Assembly: GCF_022965805.1 (NCBI RefSeq)
Contig: NC_133101.1
Span: 42,569,642 to 42,633,641, forward strand
Origin: Primulina eburnea
Taxonomy: Eukaryota; Streptophyta; Magnoliopsida; Lamiales; Gesneriaceae
DNA: 64,000 bases
Direction of reading: 5' to 3'
A program made the translations under genes and the position numbers. This document shows, one piece after another, positions 1 through 9,747 of the stretch (position 1 is its first letter; each line of letters begins with the position of its first letter). Under the pieces are notes generated by a model. That model made no database searches and had not been told where the DNA came from. It saw only the letters and a program-made list of their open reading frames with translations.

Positions 1-1210
1 TTGATCATATTCGGTATTAATTTAGATGGTATTGTTGTACCGTATGTTGATTAATAGTGATCAAATTTTGTTGTGATTTGAGTATTGATCAGAACAGGTT
101 TTGAACTAAGTTGTATACTGATATTATACCTATTCGATTGTCATTACCAGATTTGGGTATGGACAGAGTTGAAGTCGAGACTTCGTCTTCATCAGACCGA
201 GAGGATAAAGGTATAAATTAATGTTGAGTTGGGATTGCACAACTCGAGTGAGGTTTGGCTCGAGTTTCCCTAAATCACATACTTGAATTTATTGCATTGA
301 TATTTGCATTGATTCGAATTGATATACTTGTTCTATCGAATTATAGAGAGCATGTATTAGACGAGTGATCTTGTGACAGAAGTGCCTGATAGTGGGGGGA
401 TCGCCACGGGCACATGTCACGATGTCAAAAGATAGTGTATTGGCGATAGTGCCAAAGTCTGTTACCGGATGATTGGCTATCGATGTGAATAGAATCGTAG
501 TTTCTTCTATTACTGGTGATCGATACCATATCGATGTGGATAGAATCGGAGTTTCTTCTAGTACTGGTGATCGATATGGAATGCCAACGTCTGGAAACCG
601 GGATCCCTAGACTAAGAATGAGTCTAGTCTTAGATGTGGAGTCACAAGTCTGATTGATAGTTTTATATGGATTATGTTCTTAGGAATTGATATAGTATTA
701 ATAGCTCGTGCTCCTGATTGTGATATATGTAAAGAGTATGATTTATGATTTGACATTGATTCATGTTTCTGATGCGATACATGTTATGAATATATGCTTC
801 ATGCTTTTATACCTGTGATATGAAATGCATGTTTCGTTGATTTATACTGGGAATATAATTCTCACCGGAGTTTTCTGGCTGTTGTCTTGTTTGTATGTGT
901 GCATGACAACAGGTGGGACAGGTTCAGGGTCAAGAAGAGAACGAGACAAAACTAGATAGCGTGGAGATCCGGGCTCAGAAGTAAATTAGGATTCAGCACT
1001 TGATATATAGTAGTTGAACCCTATTTTGATCAGAATGTAATTAGTACCGGACTTGTACTTTTATATTTAATATGTATTTCGGATTGAATTACATTACGTT
1101 CCCGCATTGTATTTTAAAAAAAATAATAAAAATTTAGACCTTGTTTTATTCTAATTGATTAATTAGTTCCAAAGATGATCAAGAATCTTTTTAGCGTCCG
1201 GGTCTCCACA
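1..1210 (+). repeat. 3' part of a Ty3/gypsy LTR (C-like family), cut by window edge
   Basis: The stretch ends in the LTR terminus agcgtccgggtctccaca, the same type of end as the LTRs of A-E. It carries the shared LTR blocks in the same order: a GGTATAAATTAATG block near 210, a short GGGATCCCTAG block near 600, and the CACCGG...GACAACAGGTGG block at 861-917. Wording is closest to the LTR at 23417-25268. About 800 bp of its 5' side should lie to the left of the window, judging from where the homologous sequence sits in that LTR. No PBS follows, so this is a 3' LTR or a solo LTR of a plus-strand element. The bases after it (taaat, 1211-1215) would be the target duplication; the partner is out of view. 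Confidence 0.8.
480..581 (+). repeat. Two-copy tandem duplication, period 51 bp
   Basis: A unit starting TCGATGTG(A/G)ATAGAATCG and ending in ACTGGTGATCGATA occurs twice in a row, starting at 480 and 531, with a few substitutions between copies. It lies inside the partial LTR. A local slippage duplication is the simplest reading. Confidence 0.85.
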
Positions 1211-1328
1211 TAAATGCTTAAATGATACTGCATGATTTCATGAAAATTTTGGATTTTAACCGAACATTCGATAATAAGCTGGGGAAAGATGATCGGGGAC
1301 GAGCAAGATAAATATAGTTATTGATAAA
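1211..1328 (+). repeat. Fragment of an old G-like LTR (H), first piece
   Basis: Host sequence between the partial LTR and element A. It resembles the early part of the G LTR (a TGCATGA...TGAAAAT block followed by a purine-rich stretch). Element A interrupts it, and it resumes at 9748 after the 5-bp duplication ataaa (1324-1328 and 9748-9752). No gene is seen. Confidence 0.5.
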
Positions 1329-1430
1329 TGTAAGGCTCGAGAATTTATCAGTTGTCATTGATGTTAGATTTGAAGAGGTGAGAATGTATGACATAAAAAT
1401 GAGAATTTTTGAAAGAATGGCTGAAGCCAT

Positions 1431-1616
1431 ACCGCACCTGCGCCTCGGACAAGACCGCACCCGCGGTGTATTATTCAAAATTATGAAGTTTGGCCGTAGC
1501 ATCACCGCACCCGCGGTCCTGCAGAGACCGCACCCGCGGTCGATGAATTTCAGAAAATGAAAGGACTGCCGAAGCATGAGCGCACCCGCGGCACAAGAAG
1601 ACCGCACCCGCGGGGC
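1431..1616 (+). promoter_or_regulatory. GC-rich imperfect-palindrome cluster upstream of TATA (A 5' LTR)
   Basis: About six copies of ACCGCACCCGCGGT or close variants, each an inverted repeat ACCGC/GCGGT around ACC(C), in an otherwise AT-rich LTR. The cluster ends about 50 bp before the TATATATATAG run. The same cluster is at 8082-8270 in the 3' LTR. An enhancer or protein-binding role is inferred from position only. Confidence 0.65.
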
Positions 1617-2507
1617 TGCATGCGAGAAATCCACCAACTCTTCTTAACGTGACACATTGCAGGTTATATATATAGAATTGTGCTGATGTACGATTTCTTC
1701 ACTTCCAGCACAAAGAATCGAGCTTCTCCAAGAATTTCCTCAAGTCCTTCAAGTTTTGGGGTAAGATATCAAGAAATCTAACCTTCTGATTTGTAATCTG
1801 AGTTAAGATTCTTGCTTCTCTTGGCAAGGGCTTCAAAAGGGTATATGTTTTATTAAATTTCAGCATGTTTCAAAATATACATGTTGGGGAAATGTTGATA
1901 TGATTGTGATTATGTGTTCTTATGCTCATGGTGAGGATAGAATTGCTACCGGATCGATTTTTAGATACCGTATGACGTTGTTTCGATTTTCTAGCATATT
2001 TATTGAGTTGAGATGGAATAATTTCAGTATGATATTGTGTTTTGATGAGATTATGAATTGTTGATATTGAGCTTAGTGTTGTTGAGTTATCGGCATGGAA
2101 GAAGTACGTCGTTATGCCGTCGATTTTATACCGAGACTGATTATTGAATTGCACAAGATTGTTTGAGTTGTGTTTTGATATATATAGCACATTGCTTATG
2201 CCATTTCAGATTTGTATTGGCTATTGTGAACGCAAGACTCCGACTACGACACCGACTATTCGACAAGAAAGGTATAATTCATGTGGTCACGGGATTGCAC
2301 AACTCGATTCAGATTTGATACGAGTTTCCCTAAATCACATACTAGATTGTTATTACATTTGATTATGTAATGCCTTATTTATTGATTCGAGTCCTGAGAT
2401 AGGAGATATTGGCAGATTGGCCAAAACTAGATGTTTCGGTATATCGACGCACAGGAGCAGATTTACTCTATGTGTAGACCCTCGATACAGTGTTGACCGA
2501 AGTCTAG

Positions 2508-2562
2508 GAATAAGACGTACCGTCACCCCGAGTGGTTGGGTAGGTGACAAACCGTCTTATTC
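2508..2562 (+). other. Nested inverted repeat in LTR (A 5' copy)
   Basis: Outer arms GAATAAGACG (2508-2517) and CGTCTTATTC (2553-2562) pair perfectly over 10 bp. Inner arms GTCACC (2522-2527) and GGTGAC (2543-2548) pair inside them. The same structure, with different loop sequence, is present in the B, D and E LTRs (for example 51668-51722). It could fold as an RNA stem in the transcript leader or trailer. Confidence 0.75.
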
Positions 2563-3096
2563 ACACCGGGATCCCTAGATTAAAAATGAATCGAGTCAAG
2601 AACTAAATGTTGAATACAGATTTGTATTCCTTTACATGTTTAGATTTTAATTCATGATAATTAATATATGCTATGCTTTCATACTTGACTTAGTTACATT
2701 GCATGCATTCATGTTTTATACTGGGATTTGTTCTCACCGGAGTTATCCGGCTGTTGTCGTGTCTGTATGTGTGCATGGCAACAGGTGGGGCAGGATCTGG
2801 GTCTCGAGCTAGATGAGAGATTGACGATAGCGTGGAGATCTCGGGCGTTGAAGATTTCTAGTGTTTTCCTATTAGACTTGTACTACTTATGTTTGTAGTT
2901 GGGATTTGAACACTAGTGTATGATTGTACTAAACAGACTTGTATGTACATGATGTTGTTTAACTATTATAAAGACATGTTATGCTTTGATTATACATTTG
3001 AATTAATGTTAAAAGCAAAATTTTGACCCACATTTTCGAGCAAAGATCCAATAAATCCCAAAAGAATTGAGATAGAGCCCGGGTCCCCACAACAGG

Positions 3097-3108
3097 TGGT
3101 ATCAGAGC
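3097..3108 (+). other. Primer-binding site, initiator tRNA-Met type (A)
   Basis: TGGTATCAGAGC lies five bases after the 5' LTR end. It is the standard plant initiator-tRNA-Met complement used by Ty3/gypsy elements to prime minus-strand synthesis. Confidence 0.93.
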
Positions 3109-3352
3109 TGTAGGTTCTGTAGACTGAGATAGAATCGAATGACCGGGGTAGATCGAGTCATCTTCCTTGCTTTTGGGGTGCTAGCATGATTTATTGCTTT
3201 CCCTATTATATGTTGTATTGTATTACAATTGATTTACAGCATATACTCTTCAAGCCTGAATCAGAACCGATTCTCGATCAGAGGTATATGATCAGAGGAG
3301 GGCTGAGACAGACGATATTGATTGTGTACTAATCAGTTTGATAATCAGATTT
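3109..3352 (+). other. Untranslated leader of A between PBS and gag
   Basis: Non-coding leader of about 240 bp. It holds the TGATCAGAGGAGGGCTGAGACAG block also found before gag in B, D and E. No ORF of note. Confidence 0.6.
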
Positions 3353-4476
3353 ATGCCGCCTAGACGTATACCACAGCCAGAGCAAGGTAGCACATTAGGT
3401 GCACAGATGGATGTTACCGCTACGCCGATGGAGACTTTACTGAAGAGGTTTCAGTCTTTCCATCCTCCTACGCTGAAGGGCACAGAGAGTGCAGTAGAGT
3501 GCGAGAGCTGGCTTGATGATATCGAGATTTTTGTTTGAGTCTTTGGCATATACTGATGAGCGACGTGTGAAATTGATAGGGCATCAGCTACAAGAGGTTG
3601 CAAAGAGCTGGTGGTTGACTGCGAAGAGAGCCTTGGAGCATCGAGGCATTGACATTACGTGGAAAGTCTTCAAAGATGAGTTCTATCAGCGCTTCTTCCC
3701 CGTCTCCTACCGAAAAGATAAAGGAGCTGAATTTGCGAATCTGAGACATGGACAGTGGAACATCGAGGAGTATGTTGCTAAATTTTCTGCGTTGCTTCGA
3801 TTTGCACCACATGTTGCAGGGAACGACGAGGCAGTGGCCGATCAGTTCATCAACGGGCTGAACCCAGATGTCTTTACTTTGGTGAACACGGGACAGCCTA
3901 ATACTTTTTCGGAGGCACTTAACCGAGCGAAGGGAGCAGAGGCTGGCTTGATCAGGCAGCGAGGGGCTTCCTACGGTGTTCAGGGGCAGAGACTGCAACA
4001 GCCTACCGCCGTTCAGTTTCCATCACCTCCTCCTCGATTTGATAGTGGATCTAGTAGTAGTGGCAAGAAGGGATTTCTGAAGGCTAAGGGCAAACAGTTT
4101 AAGAAATCCGGGAGTAGTTCATCGAGCTCAAGTGGATCTCGACAGAGAGGTCAGGGTTCAGATTATAGTGGCGTGTATTGCAGTTCGTGCGGAGGGCGAC
4201 ATGCCACGGAGCAGTGTCAAGGAGTTATGGGACGCTGCAATGTCTGTAGGCAACCGGGACACTTTGCCAGAGTTTGTCCCCAGAGAGGTGCACAACGATT
4301 TCAGAGTATAGGGTCATCAGCACCAGTGCCACAGATGGAGAGACAGGCATCCTCTATACACTCCTTCCAGCCACCACCTACACAGACCCAGCAGAGACCA
4401 GGAGGTAGTCAGACAGTGAGTCAACCTCCCAGACAGCAGGCTAGGGTTTTTGCGCTGACAGAGGAGCAGGCGCAGG
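3353..4476 (+). pseudogene. gag: Element A gag (frameshifted)
   Basis: Starts at an ATG giving MPPRRIP, the common start of this gag family. A Retrotrans_gag-type domain follows, with the conserved W-W and FY(Q)RFFP...YR region at about 3590-3720 and the LR.GQ.(N)IEEY.AKF motif near 3745-3785. After a Ser/Gly/Lys-rich linker come two zinc knuckles, CX2CX3HX4C and CX2CX4HX4C (about 4178-4275), for nucleic-acid binding. The product would form the virus-like particle in the cytoplasm. One extra T in the T-run at about 3528-3532 throws the frame, so residues before and after are in different frames. A Gln/Pro-rich stretch links it to the protease. The end coordinate is a domain boundary estimate, since gag and pol are one frame in this family. 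Confidence 0.9.
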
Positions 4477-4998
4477 AGGCACCAGACGATGTCATTGCAG
4501 GTAACTGTTTCCTTTGCGGTTATCCTGCATATGTGTTGATAGACACAGGTGCATCCCATACATTTATATCTGAACATTTTGCATTGAGATATTCATTGCA
4601 TGTTGAGTCTTTTTCGACGGTAGTGTCTATAGTTTCTCCGTTGGGAAGTGGTTTGATATATGTGACTACAGTTAGACATTGTATGCTTCAGTTTGAGGGG
4701 CATGAGATTGATCTAGATTGTGTAGTACTTGGTTTAGCTGATTTTGATTGTATAGATTGGTATAGACATGTTGACCAAGTACCGGGCCACTGTAGATTAT
4801 TTCCACAAGATTGTCAAATTCAGACCCGAGATGACAGATGAGTGGAAATTCTATGGAAAGGGTTCTAGATCTCGGATTCCCTTAATATCTGCTCTGACTA
4901 TGAGTAGATTGCTTCAGAGAGGAGCAGAGGGCTTTCTCGTGTATTCAGTAGATCTACTGAAGTCGAACCCAGCATTGGCAGATCTACCAGTAGTTTGA
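4477..4998 (+). pseudogene. pro: Element A aspartic protease and linker to RT (broken)
   Basis: Retropepsin-like aspartic protease, which cleaves the polyprotein. The catalytic motif LIDTGASHTF is visible with the Asp codon at 4542-4544, continuous with the gag frame. Near 4757-4768, where this family normally reads a G(M/I)D.L motif, the frame shifts; the next segment (MLTKYRATVDYFHKIV...) continues to 4998. There the conserved Cys after LADLPVV is a TGA stop. Both lesions show that this copy is dead. The linker after the protease is the part still recognisable, in decayed form, in elements B, C, D and E. Confidence 0.85.
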
Positions 4999-5002
4999 GA
5001 GT

Positions 5003-5990
5003 TTGCAGATAGTTTTTCCAGATGAGATTCCGAGATTGCCTCCAGTCCGAGAGGTAGATTTTAGCATAGATCTTGTGCCAGGCAGTGTTCCTATCTCGAG
5101 AGCTCCATATAGGATGGCACCGATAGAGCTGAAAGAGTTAAAAGCACAGTTGGAAGATCTTATGTCCAAGGGATACATTAGACCGAGTGTATCTCCTTGG
5201 GTGCTCCGGTGCTTTTCGTTAGAATGAAAGATGGTTCGATGCGACTATGTATTGATTATAGGCAGTTGAACAAGGCAACAGTGAAGAAAAAGTATCCTTT
5301 GCCTCGCATCGATGATTTGTTTGATCAGTTACAGGGATCTTCTGTATACTCGAAGATTGATCTGAGATCAGGGTATCATCAGCTCAGAGTGAGAGACGTT
5401 GATATTCCGAAGACTGCATTCCGAACCAGGTATGAACATTACGAGTTTATTGTTATGCCTTTCGGTTTGACGAATGCACCAGCGGTATTTATGAGTTTGA
5501 TGAACCGCATCTTTCAGAGATATTTAGATGATTTTGTGATTGTGTTCATTGATGATATTTTGGTATATTCGAAAAGTCTGACTGAGCATGCTGATCATCT
5601 GAGAATTGTATTGCGGACTTTGAGAAAAGAGCAGTTATACGCCAAATTGTCCAAGTGCGAATTCTGGCTGAAACAGGTTCTCTTTTTGGGACACATTATA
5701 TCTGGAGATGGTATTGCGGTAGATCCGAGTAAAGTTGAGGCTGTGATCAATTGGCCGAGACCGACTTCTGTGCCAGAGATACGCAGTTTCATGGGTCTAG
5801 CCGTGTATTATCGTCGTTTTATCCGAGATTTCTACAGTATAGCGAAGCCTATCACTCAGTTGACACAGAAGAACATGTCATTTGTGTGGTCCGAAGATTG
5901 TGAAGCCAGTTTTGTAGAGTTGAAGAAGAGGCTGACTAGTGCGCCTGTCTTGACGATTCCTTCAGGTACGGGTGAGTTTGTTGTATATTG
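5003..5990 (+). pseudogene. RT: Element A reverse transcriptase (frameshifted)
   Basis: Ty3/gypsy reverse transcriptase, copying element RNA into cDNA. The segment opens with VFPDEIP, then [10 protein letters not shown] and a [17 protein letters not shown] thumb-proximal motif. A missing G near 5200 (SPW-GAPVLF) shifts the frame. The main domain then runs from 5197: [44 protein letters not shown] and the catalytic [10 protein letters not shown] box at 5545-5574. [10 protein letters not shown] and [12 protein letters not shown] complete the RT/connection. Catalytic aspartates are intact; only the reading frame is lost. Confidence 0.92.
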
Positions 5991-6340
5991 TGACGCATCT
6001 CACAGAGGGTTAGGATGTGTTCTTTATGCAGCGAGGGCACGTGATAGCGTACGCCTCTAGACAGCTAAAGCCGCACGAGATCCGTTACCCGATTCATGAT
6101 CTTGAATGGGCGGCGATTGTCTTTGCCTTGAAAATCTGGCGTCATTATCTGTATGGCGAGAAATTTGAGATCTATTCCGATCATAAGAGCTTGAAGTACC
6201 TCTTTTCTCAGTCAGAGTTGAACATGAGGCAGCGACGATGGCTTGATCTACTGAAAGATTTTGATTGCGAGATCAAGTACTATCCAGGGAAGTCGAATGC
6301 AGCGGCAGACGCCTTGAGTCGAAAGGTATGTGCTCTTTCC
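5991..6340 (+). pseudogene. RH: Element A RNase H domain (frameshifted)
   Basis: RNase H degrades the RNA strand of the RNA:DNA hybrid. The first acidic motif YCDAS lies at about 5986-6000 in the RT frame. An extra T near 6025 shifts the frame, and the rest ([43 protein letters not shown]) continues from 6017. The domain closes with [20 protein letters not shown], the usual end of RH in this group. Confidence 0.9.
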
Positions 6341-7877
6341 TTCTCGACAGTAGGTGTATCGAATTTAGTAGAGGATTGTTGCTTGTCTGGGTTGACATTT
6401 GATACAGAGAGTAGACCGTTGCGACTTGCTGCAATTCAGATTGAGCCAGATTTGATTTTGAGGGTCAAAGAGGCGCAGAGAACTGATCCGAGCATTCAGA
6501 GATCGATTGATATGGTCAGAGCTAGTCATATATCAGAGTATCAGGTTAGAGATTCTGTTCTGTATATGAATAACCGCTTAGTAGTGCCGGATGTTTCAAA
6601 TCTGAGACGACAGATCATGTCAGAGGCACACGGTAGTCGGTTCAGCATTCATCCTGGTGGCAAGAAGATGTACAATGATTTGAAGACACAATTCTGGTGG
6701 AAGCAGATGAAGACAGACATTGCAGACTTTGTGTCTAAGTGCCTGAATTGCCAGCAGGTGAAAGAAGAAAGAAAGAAGCCCGGAGGTTTACTTCAAATTT
6801 TGTCCTATTCCTGAATGGAAATGGGATCACATTTCCATGGATTTCGTGACGAAGTTACCTTGATCTTCGCGGGGTTGTGACGCGATTTGGGTTGTGATAG
6901 ACAGACTGACCAAATCAGTGTGCTTTATTCCGTACAAAATGACCTATCGACACGATCAGATGGCAGATTTGTATGTCAGAGAGGTCGTTAGATTGCACGG
7001 TGTGCCGAAGTCGATCGTATCAGATCGTGATCCACGATTTACCTCCCACTTTTGGCACAGCTTGGTGCAGGCTCTAGGTACGACTTTACACCTGAGCACT
7101 GCTTATCATCCTCAGACGGACGGACAATCAGAGCGGACTATCCAGACTTTAGAGGACATGCTGAGAGCTGTAGTACTAGATTTTGGTACTGGCTGGCAAG
7201 ATTCATTGCCGTTGTGTGAGTTTTCATACAACAACAGCTATCAGACTTGCATTGAGATGGTACCGTTCGAAGCTTTATACGGAAAGAAGTGCAGATCTTC
7301 GTTGTACTGGGATGATATCTCTGAGGTACCAGAGTTGGGGCCTGATATGATTCGTGAGATGACCGAGAAAGTGAAGATCATTCAGAAGCGAATGAAGACG
7401 ACACAGGATAGGCAAGCGAAATATGCCAATGTCAGACGCAGACCGTTGGTATTTGAGCAGGGAGACAGAGTATTTTTGAAGATTTCACCTTTCAGAGGCG
7501 TTGTCATATTTGGCAAACGTGGAAAGTTGTCTCCTAGATGCGTCGGTCCGTATGAGATCCTTGAGAAGATTGGAGATCGAGCTTACAGACTTGCTCTTCC
7601 TCCTTCTTTGTCGGGAATACATGATGTTTTTCATGTATCGATGTTGCGCAGATATATTCCAGATGATTCTCATGTCATTCATCCTGACGAAGCCGAGCTA
7701 GATCAGACTCTGAGCTATATTGAAAGACCGATACAGATTCTTGATCGGAAAGAGAAACAGCTTAGAACCAAGACCATTCCGCTTGTGAAGGTTCAGTGGA
7801 GTCGTCATGGCATCGAGGAAGCAACTTGGGAGACAGAGTCAGATATGAGACAGAAACATCCCGAGCTATTCATATGA
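6341..7877 (+). pseudogene. INT: Element A integrase with chromodomain-like C-terminus (broken)
   Basis: Integrase joins cDNA to the chromosome. The HHCC zinc-binding module (H...H...CLNC) is at about 6625-6765. The frame breaks near 6800 and a TGA replaces a sense codon near 6862 before the core. The core from 6894 has the DD35E triad: Asp in IDRLTKS, Asp in VSDRDPRF (residue 44 of the open segment) and Glu in GQSERTIQ (residue 80), with 35 residues between the last two. The tail contains the GKLSPR..GPYEIL and HDVFHVSMLR motifs and ends in a V(K)VQWS...EATWE segment typical of plant chromoviral integrases, thought to guide insertion to marked chromatin. The 327-residue core-to-tail segment is open. 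Confidence 0.9.
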
Positions 7878-7941
7878 TGTGAGTCTTCCTTTCAGTTTTG
7901 ATTATACTGATATGTGTATACTTGCATGATTATTTGCTTAC

Positions 7942-7979
7942 GAGTTCGAGGACGAACTCCTGTCTAAGAGGGGGAGAAA
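7942..7979 (+). other. Hairpin plus polypurine tract of A
   Basis: GAGTTCG/CGAACTC arms with an AGGA loop (7942-7959) precede the polypurine tract AAGAGGGGGAGAAA (7966-7979), which directly abuts the 3' LTR. The tract primes plus-strand DNA synthesis. The hairpin recurs before the PPT in B, D and E, and as TTTCGAGGACGAAA in F and G. Confidence 0.85.
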
Positions 7980-9747
7980 TGTAAGGCTCGAGAATTTATC
8001 AGTTGTCATTGATGTTAGATTTGAAGAGGTGAGAATGTATGACATAAAAATGAGAATTTTTGAAAGAATGGCCGAAGCCATACCGCACCTGCGCCTCGGA
8101 CAAGACCGCACCCGTGGTGTATTATTCAGAATTATGAAGTTTGGCCGTAGCATCACCGCACCCGCGGTCCTGCAGAGACCGCATCCGCGGTCGATGAATT
8201 TCAGAAAATGAAAGGACTGCCGAAGCATGAGCGCACCCGCGGTACAAGAAGACCGCACCCGCGGTGCTGCATGCGAGAAATCCACCAACTCTTCTTAACG
8301 TGACACATGGCAGGGTATATATATAGAATGGTGCTGATGTACGATTTCTTCACTTCCAGCATAGAGAATCGAGCTTCTCCAAGAATTTCCTCAAGTCCTT
8401 CAAGTTTTGGGGTAAGATATCAAGAAATCTAACCTTCTGATCTGTATTCTGAGTTAAGATTCTTGCTTCTCTTGGCAAGGGCTTCAAAAGGGTATATGTT
8501 TTGTTAAATTTCAGCATGTTTCGAAATATACATGTTGGGGAAATGTTAATATGATTGTGATTACGTGTTCTTATGCTCATGGTGAGGATAGAATTGCTAC
8601 CGGATCGATTTTTAGATACCGTATGACGTTGTTTCGATTTTCCAGCATATTTATCGAGTTGAGATGGAATAATTTCAGTATGATATTGTGTTTTGATGAT
8701 ATTATGAATTGTTGATATTGAGCTTAGTGTTGTTGAGTTATCGGTATGGAAGAAGTACGTCGTTATGCCGTCGATTTTATACCGAGACTGATTATTGAAT
8801 TGCACAAGATTGTTTGAGTTGTGTTTTGATATATATAGCACATTGATTATGCCATTTCAGATTTGTATTGGCTATTGTGAACGCAAGACTCCGACTACGA
8901 CACCGACTATTCGACAAGAAAGGTATAATTCATGTGGTCATGGGATTGCACAACTCGATTCAGATTTGATACGAGTTTCCCTAAATCACATACTAGATTG
9001 TTATTACATTTGATTATGTAATGCCTTATTTATTGATTTATAATCGAGTCCTGAGATAGGAGATATTGGCAGATTGGCCAAAACTAGACGTTTCGGTGTA
9101 TCGACGCACAGGAGCAGATTTACTCTATGTGTAGACCCTCGATACAGAGTTGACCGAAGTCTAGGAATAAGACGTACCGTCACCCCGAGTGGTTGGGTAG
9201 GTGACAGACCGTCTTATTCACACCGGGATCCCTAGATTAAAAATGAATCGAGTCAAGAACTAAATGTTGAATACAGATTTGTATTCCTTTACATGTTTAG
9301 ATTTTAATTCATGATAATTAATATATGCTATGCTTTCATACTTGACTTAGTTACATTGCATGCATTCATGTTTTATACTGGGATTTGTTCTCACCAGAGT
9401 TATCCGGCTGTTGTCGTGTCTGTATGTGTGCATGGAAACAGGTGGGCAGGATCTGGGTCTCGAGCTAGATGAGAGATTGACGATAGCGTGGAGATCTCGG
9501 GCGTTGAAGATTTCTAGTGTTTTCCTATTAGACTTGTACTACTTATGTTTGTAGTTGGGATTTGAACACTAGTGTATGATTGTACTAAACAGACTTGTAT
9601 GTACATGATGTTGTTTAACTATTATAAAGACATGTTATGCTTTGATTATACATTTGAATTAATGTGAAAAGCAAAATTTTGACCCACATTTTCGAGCAAA
9701 GATCCAATAAATCCCAAAAGAATTGAGTTAGAGCCCGGGTCCCCACA
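7980..9747 (+). repeat. Element A 3' LTR
   Basis: 1768 bp, nearly identical to 1329-3091, with the GC-rich motif cluster at 8082-8270 and a TATATATATAG run at 8316-8326. It ends CCCCACA and is followed by the target duplication ataaa. Confidence 0.95.

Larger units (their letters stand above)
1329..3091 (+). repeat. Element A 5' LTR
   Basis: 1763 bp, TG...CA ends. U3 carries GC-rich CACCCGCGGT motifs (1431-1616), then a TATATATATAG run at 1665-1675, the likely promoter TATA box. Further in are a nested inverted repeat (2508-2562) and the block shared by all related LTRs (2736-2790). No real gene; ORFs here are chance frames that recur in the 3' LTR. Confidence 0.95.
1329..9747 (+). mobile_element. 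Element A: complete Ty3/gypsy chromovirus-type LTR retrotransposon, inactivated
   Basis: Two LTRs (1329-3091 and 7980-9747) that begin TGTAAGGCTCGAG and end GGTCCCCACA flank an internal region with PBS, gag, protease, RT, RNase H, integrase, chromodomain-like tail and polypurine tract in the usual order. The 5-bp target duplication ataaa (1324-1328 / 9748-9752) shows one clean insertion into the old LTR H. Coding capacity is complete by domain, but the frame is broken by about six indels and at least two nonsense changes, so this copy cannot make a full polyprotein. The LTRs look nearly identical by eye, suggesting a fairly young insertion. Clade assignment to Tekay/Del rests on the integrase C-terminus and is inference. 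Confidence 0.95.
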
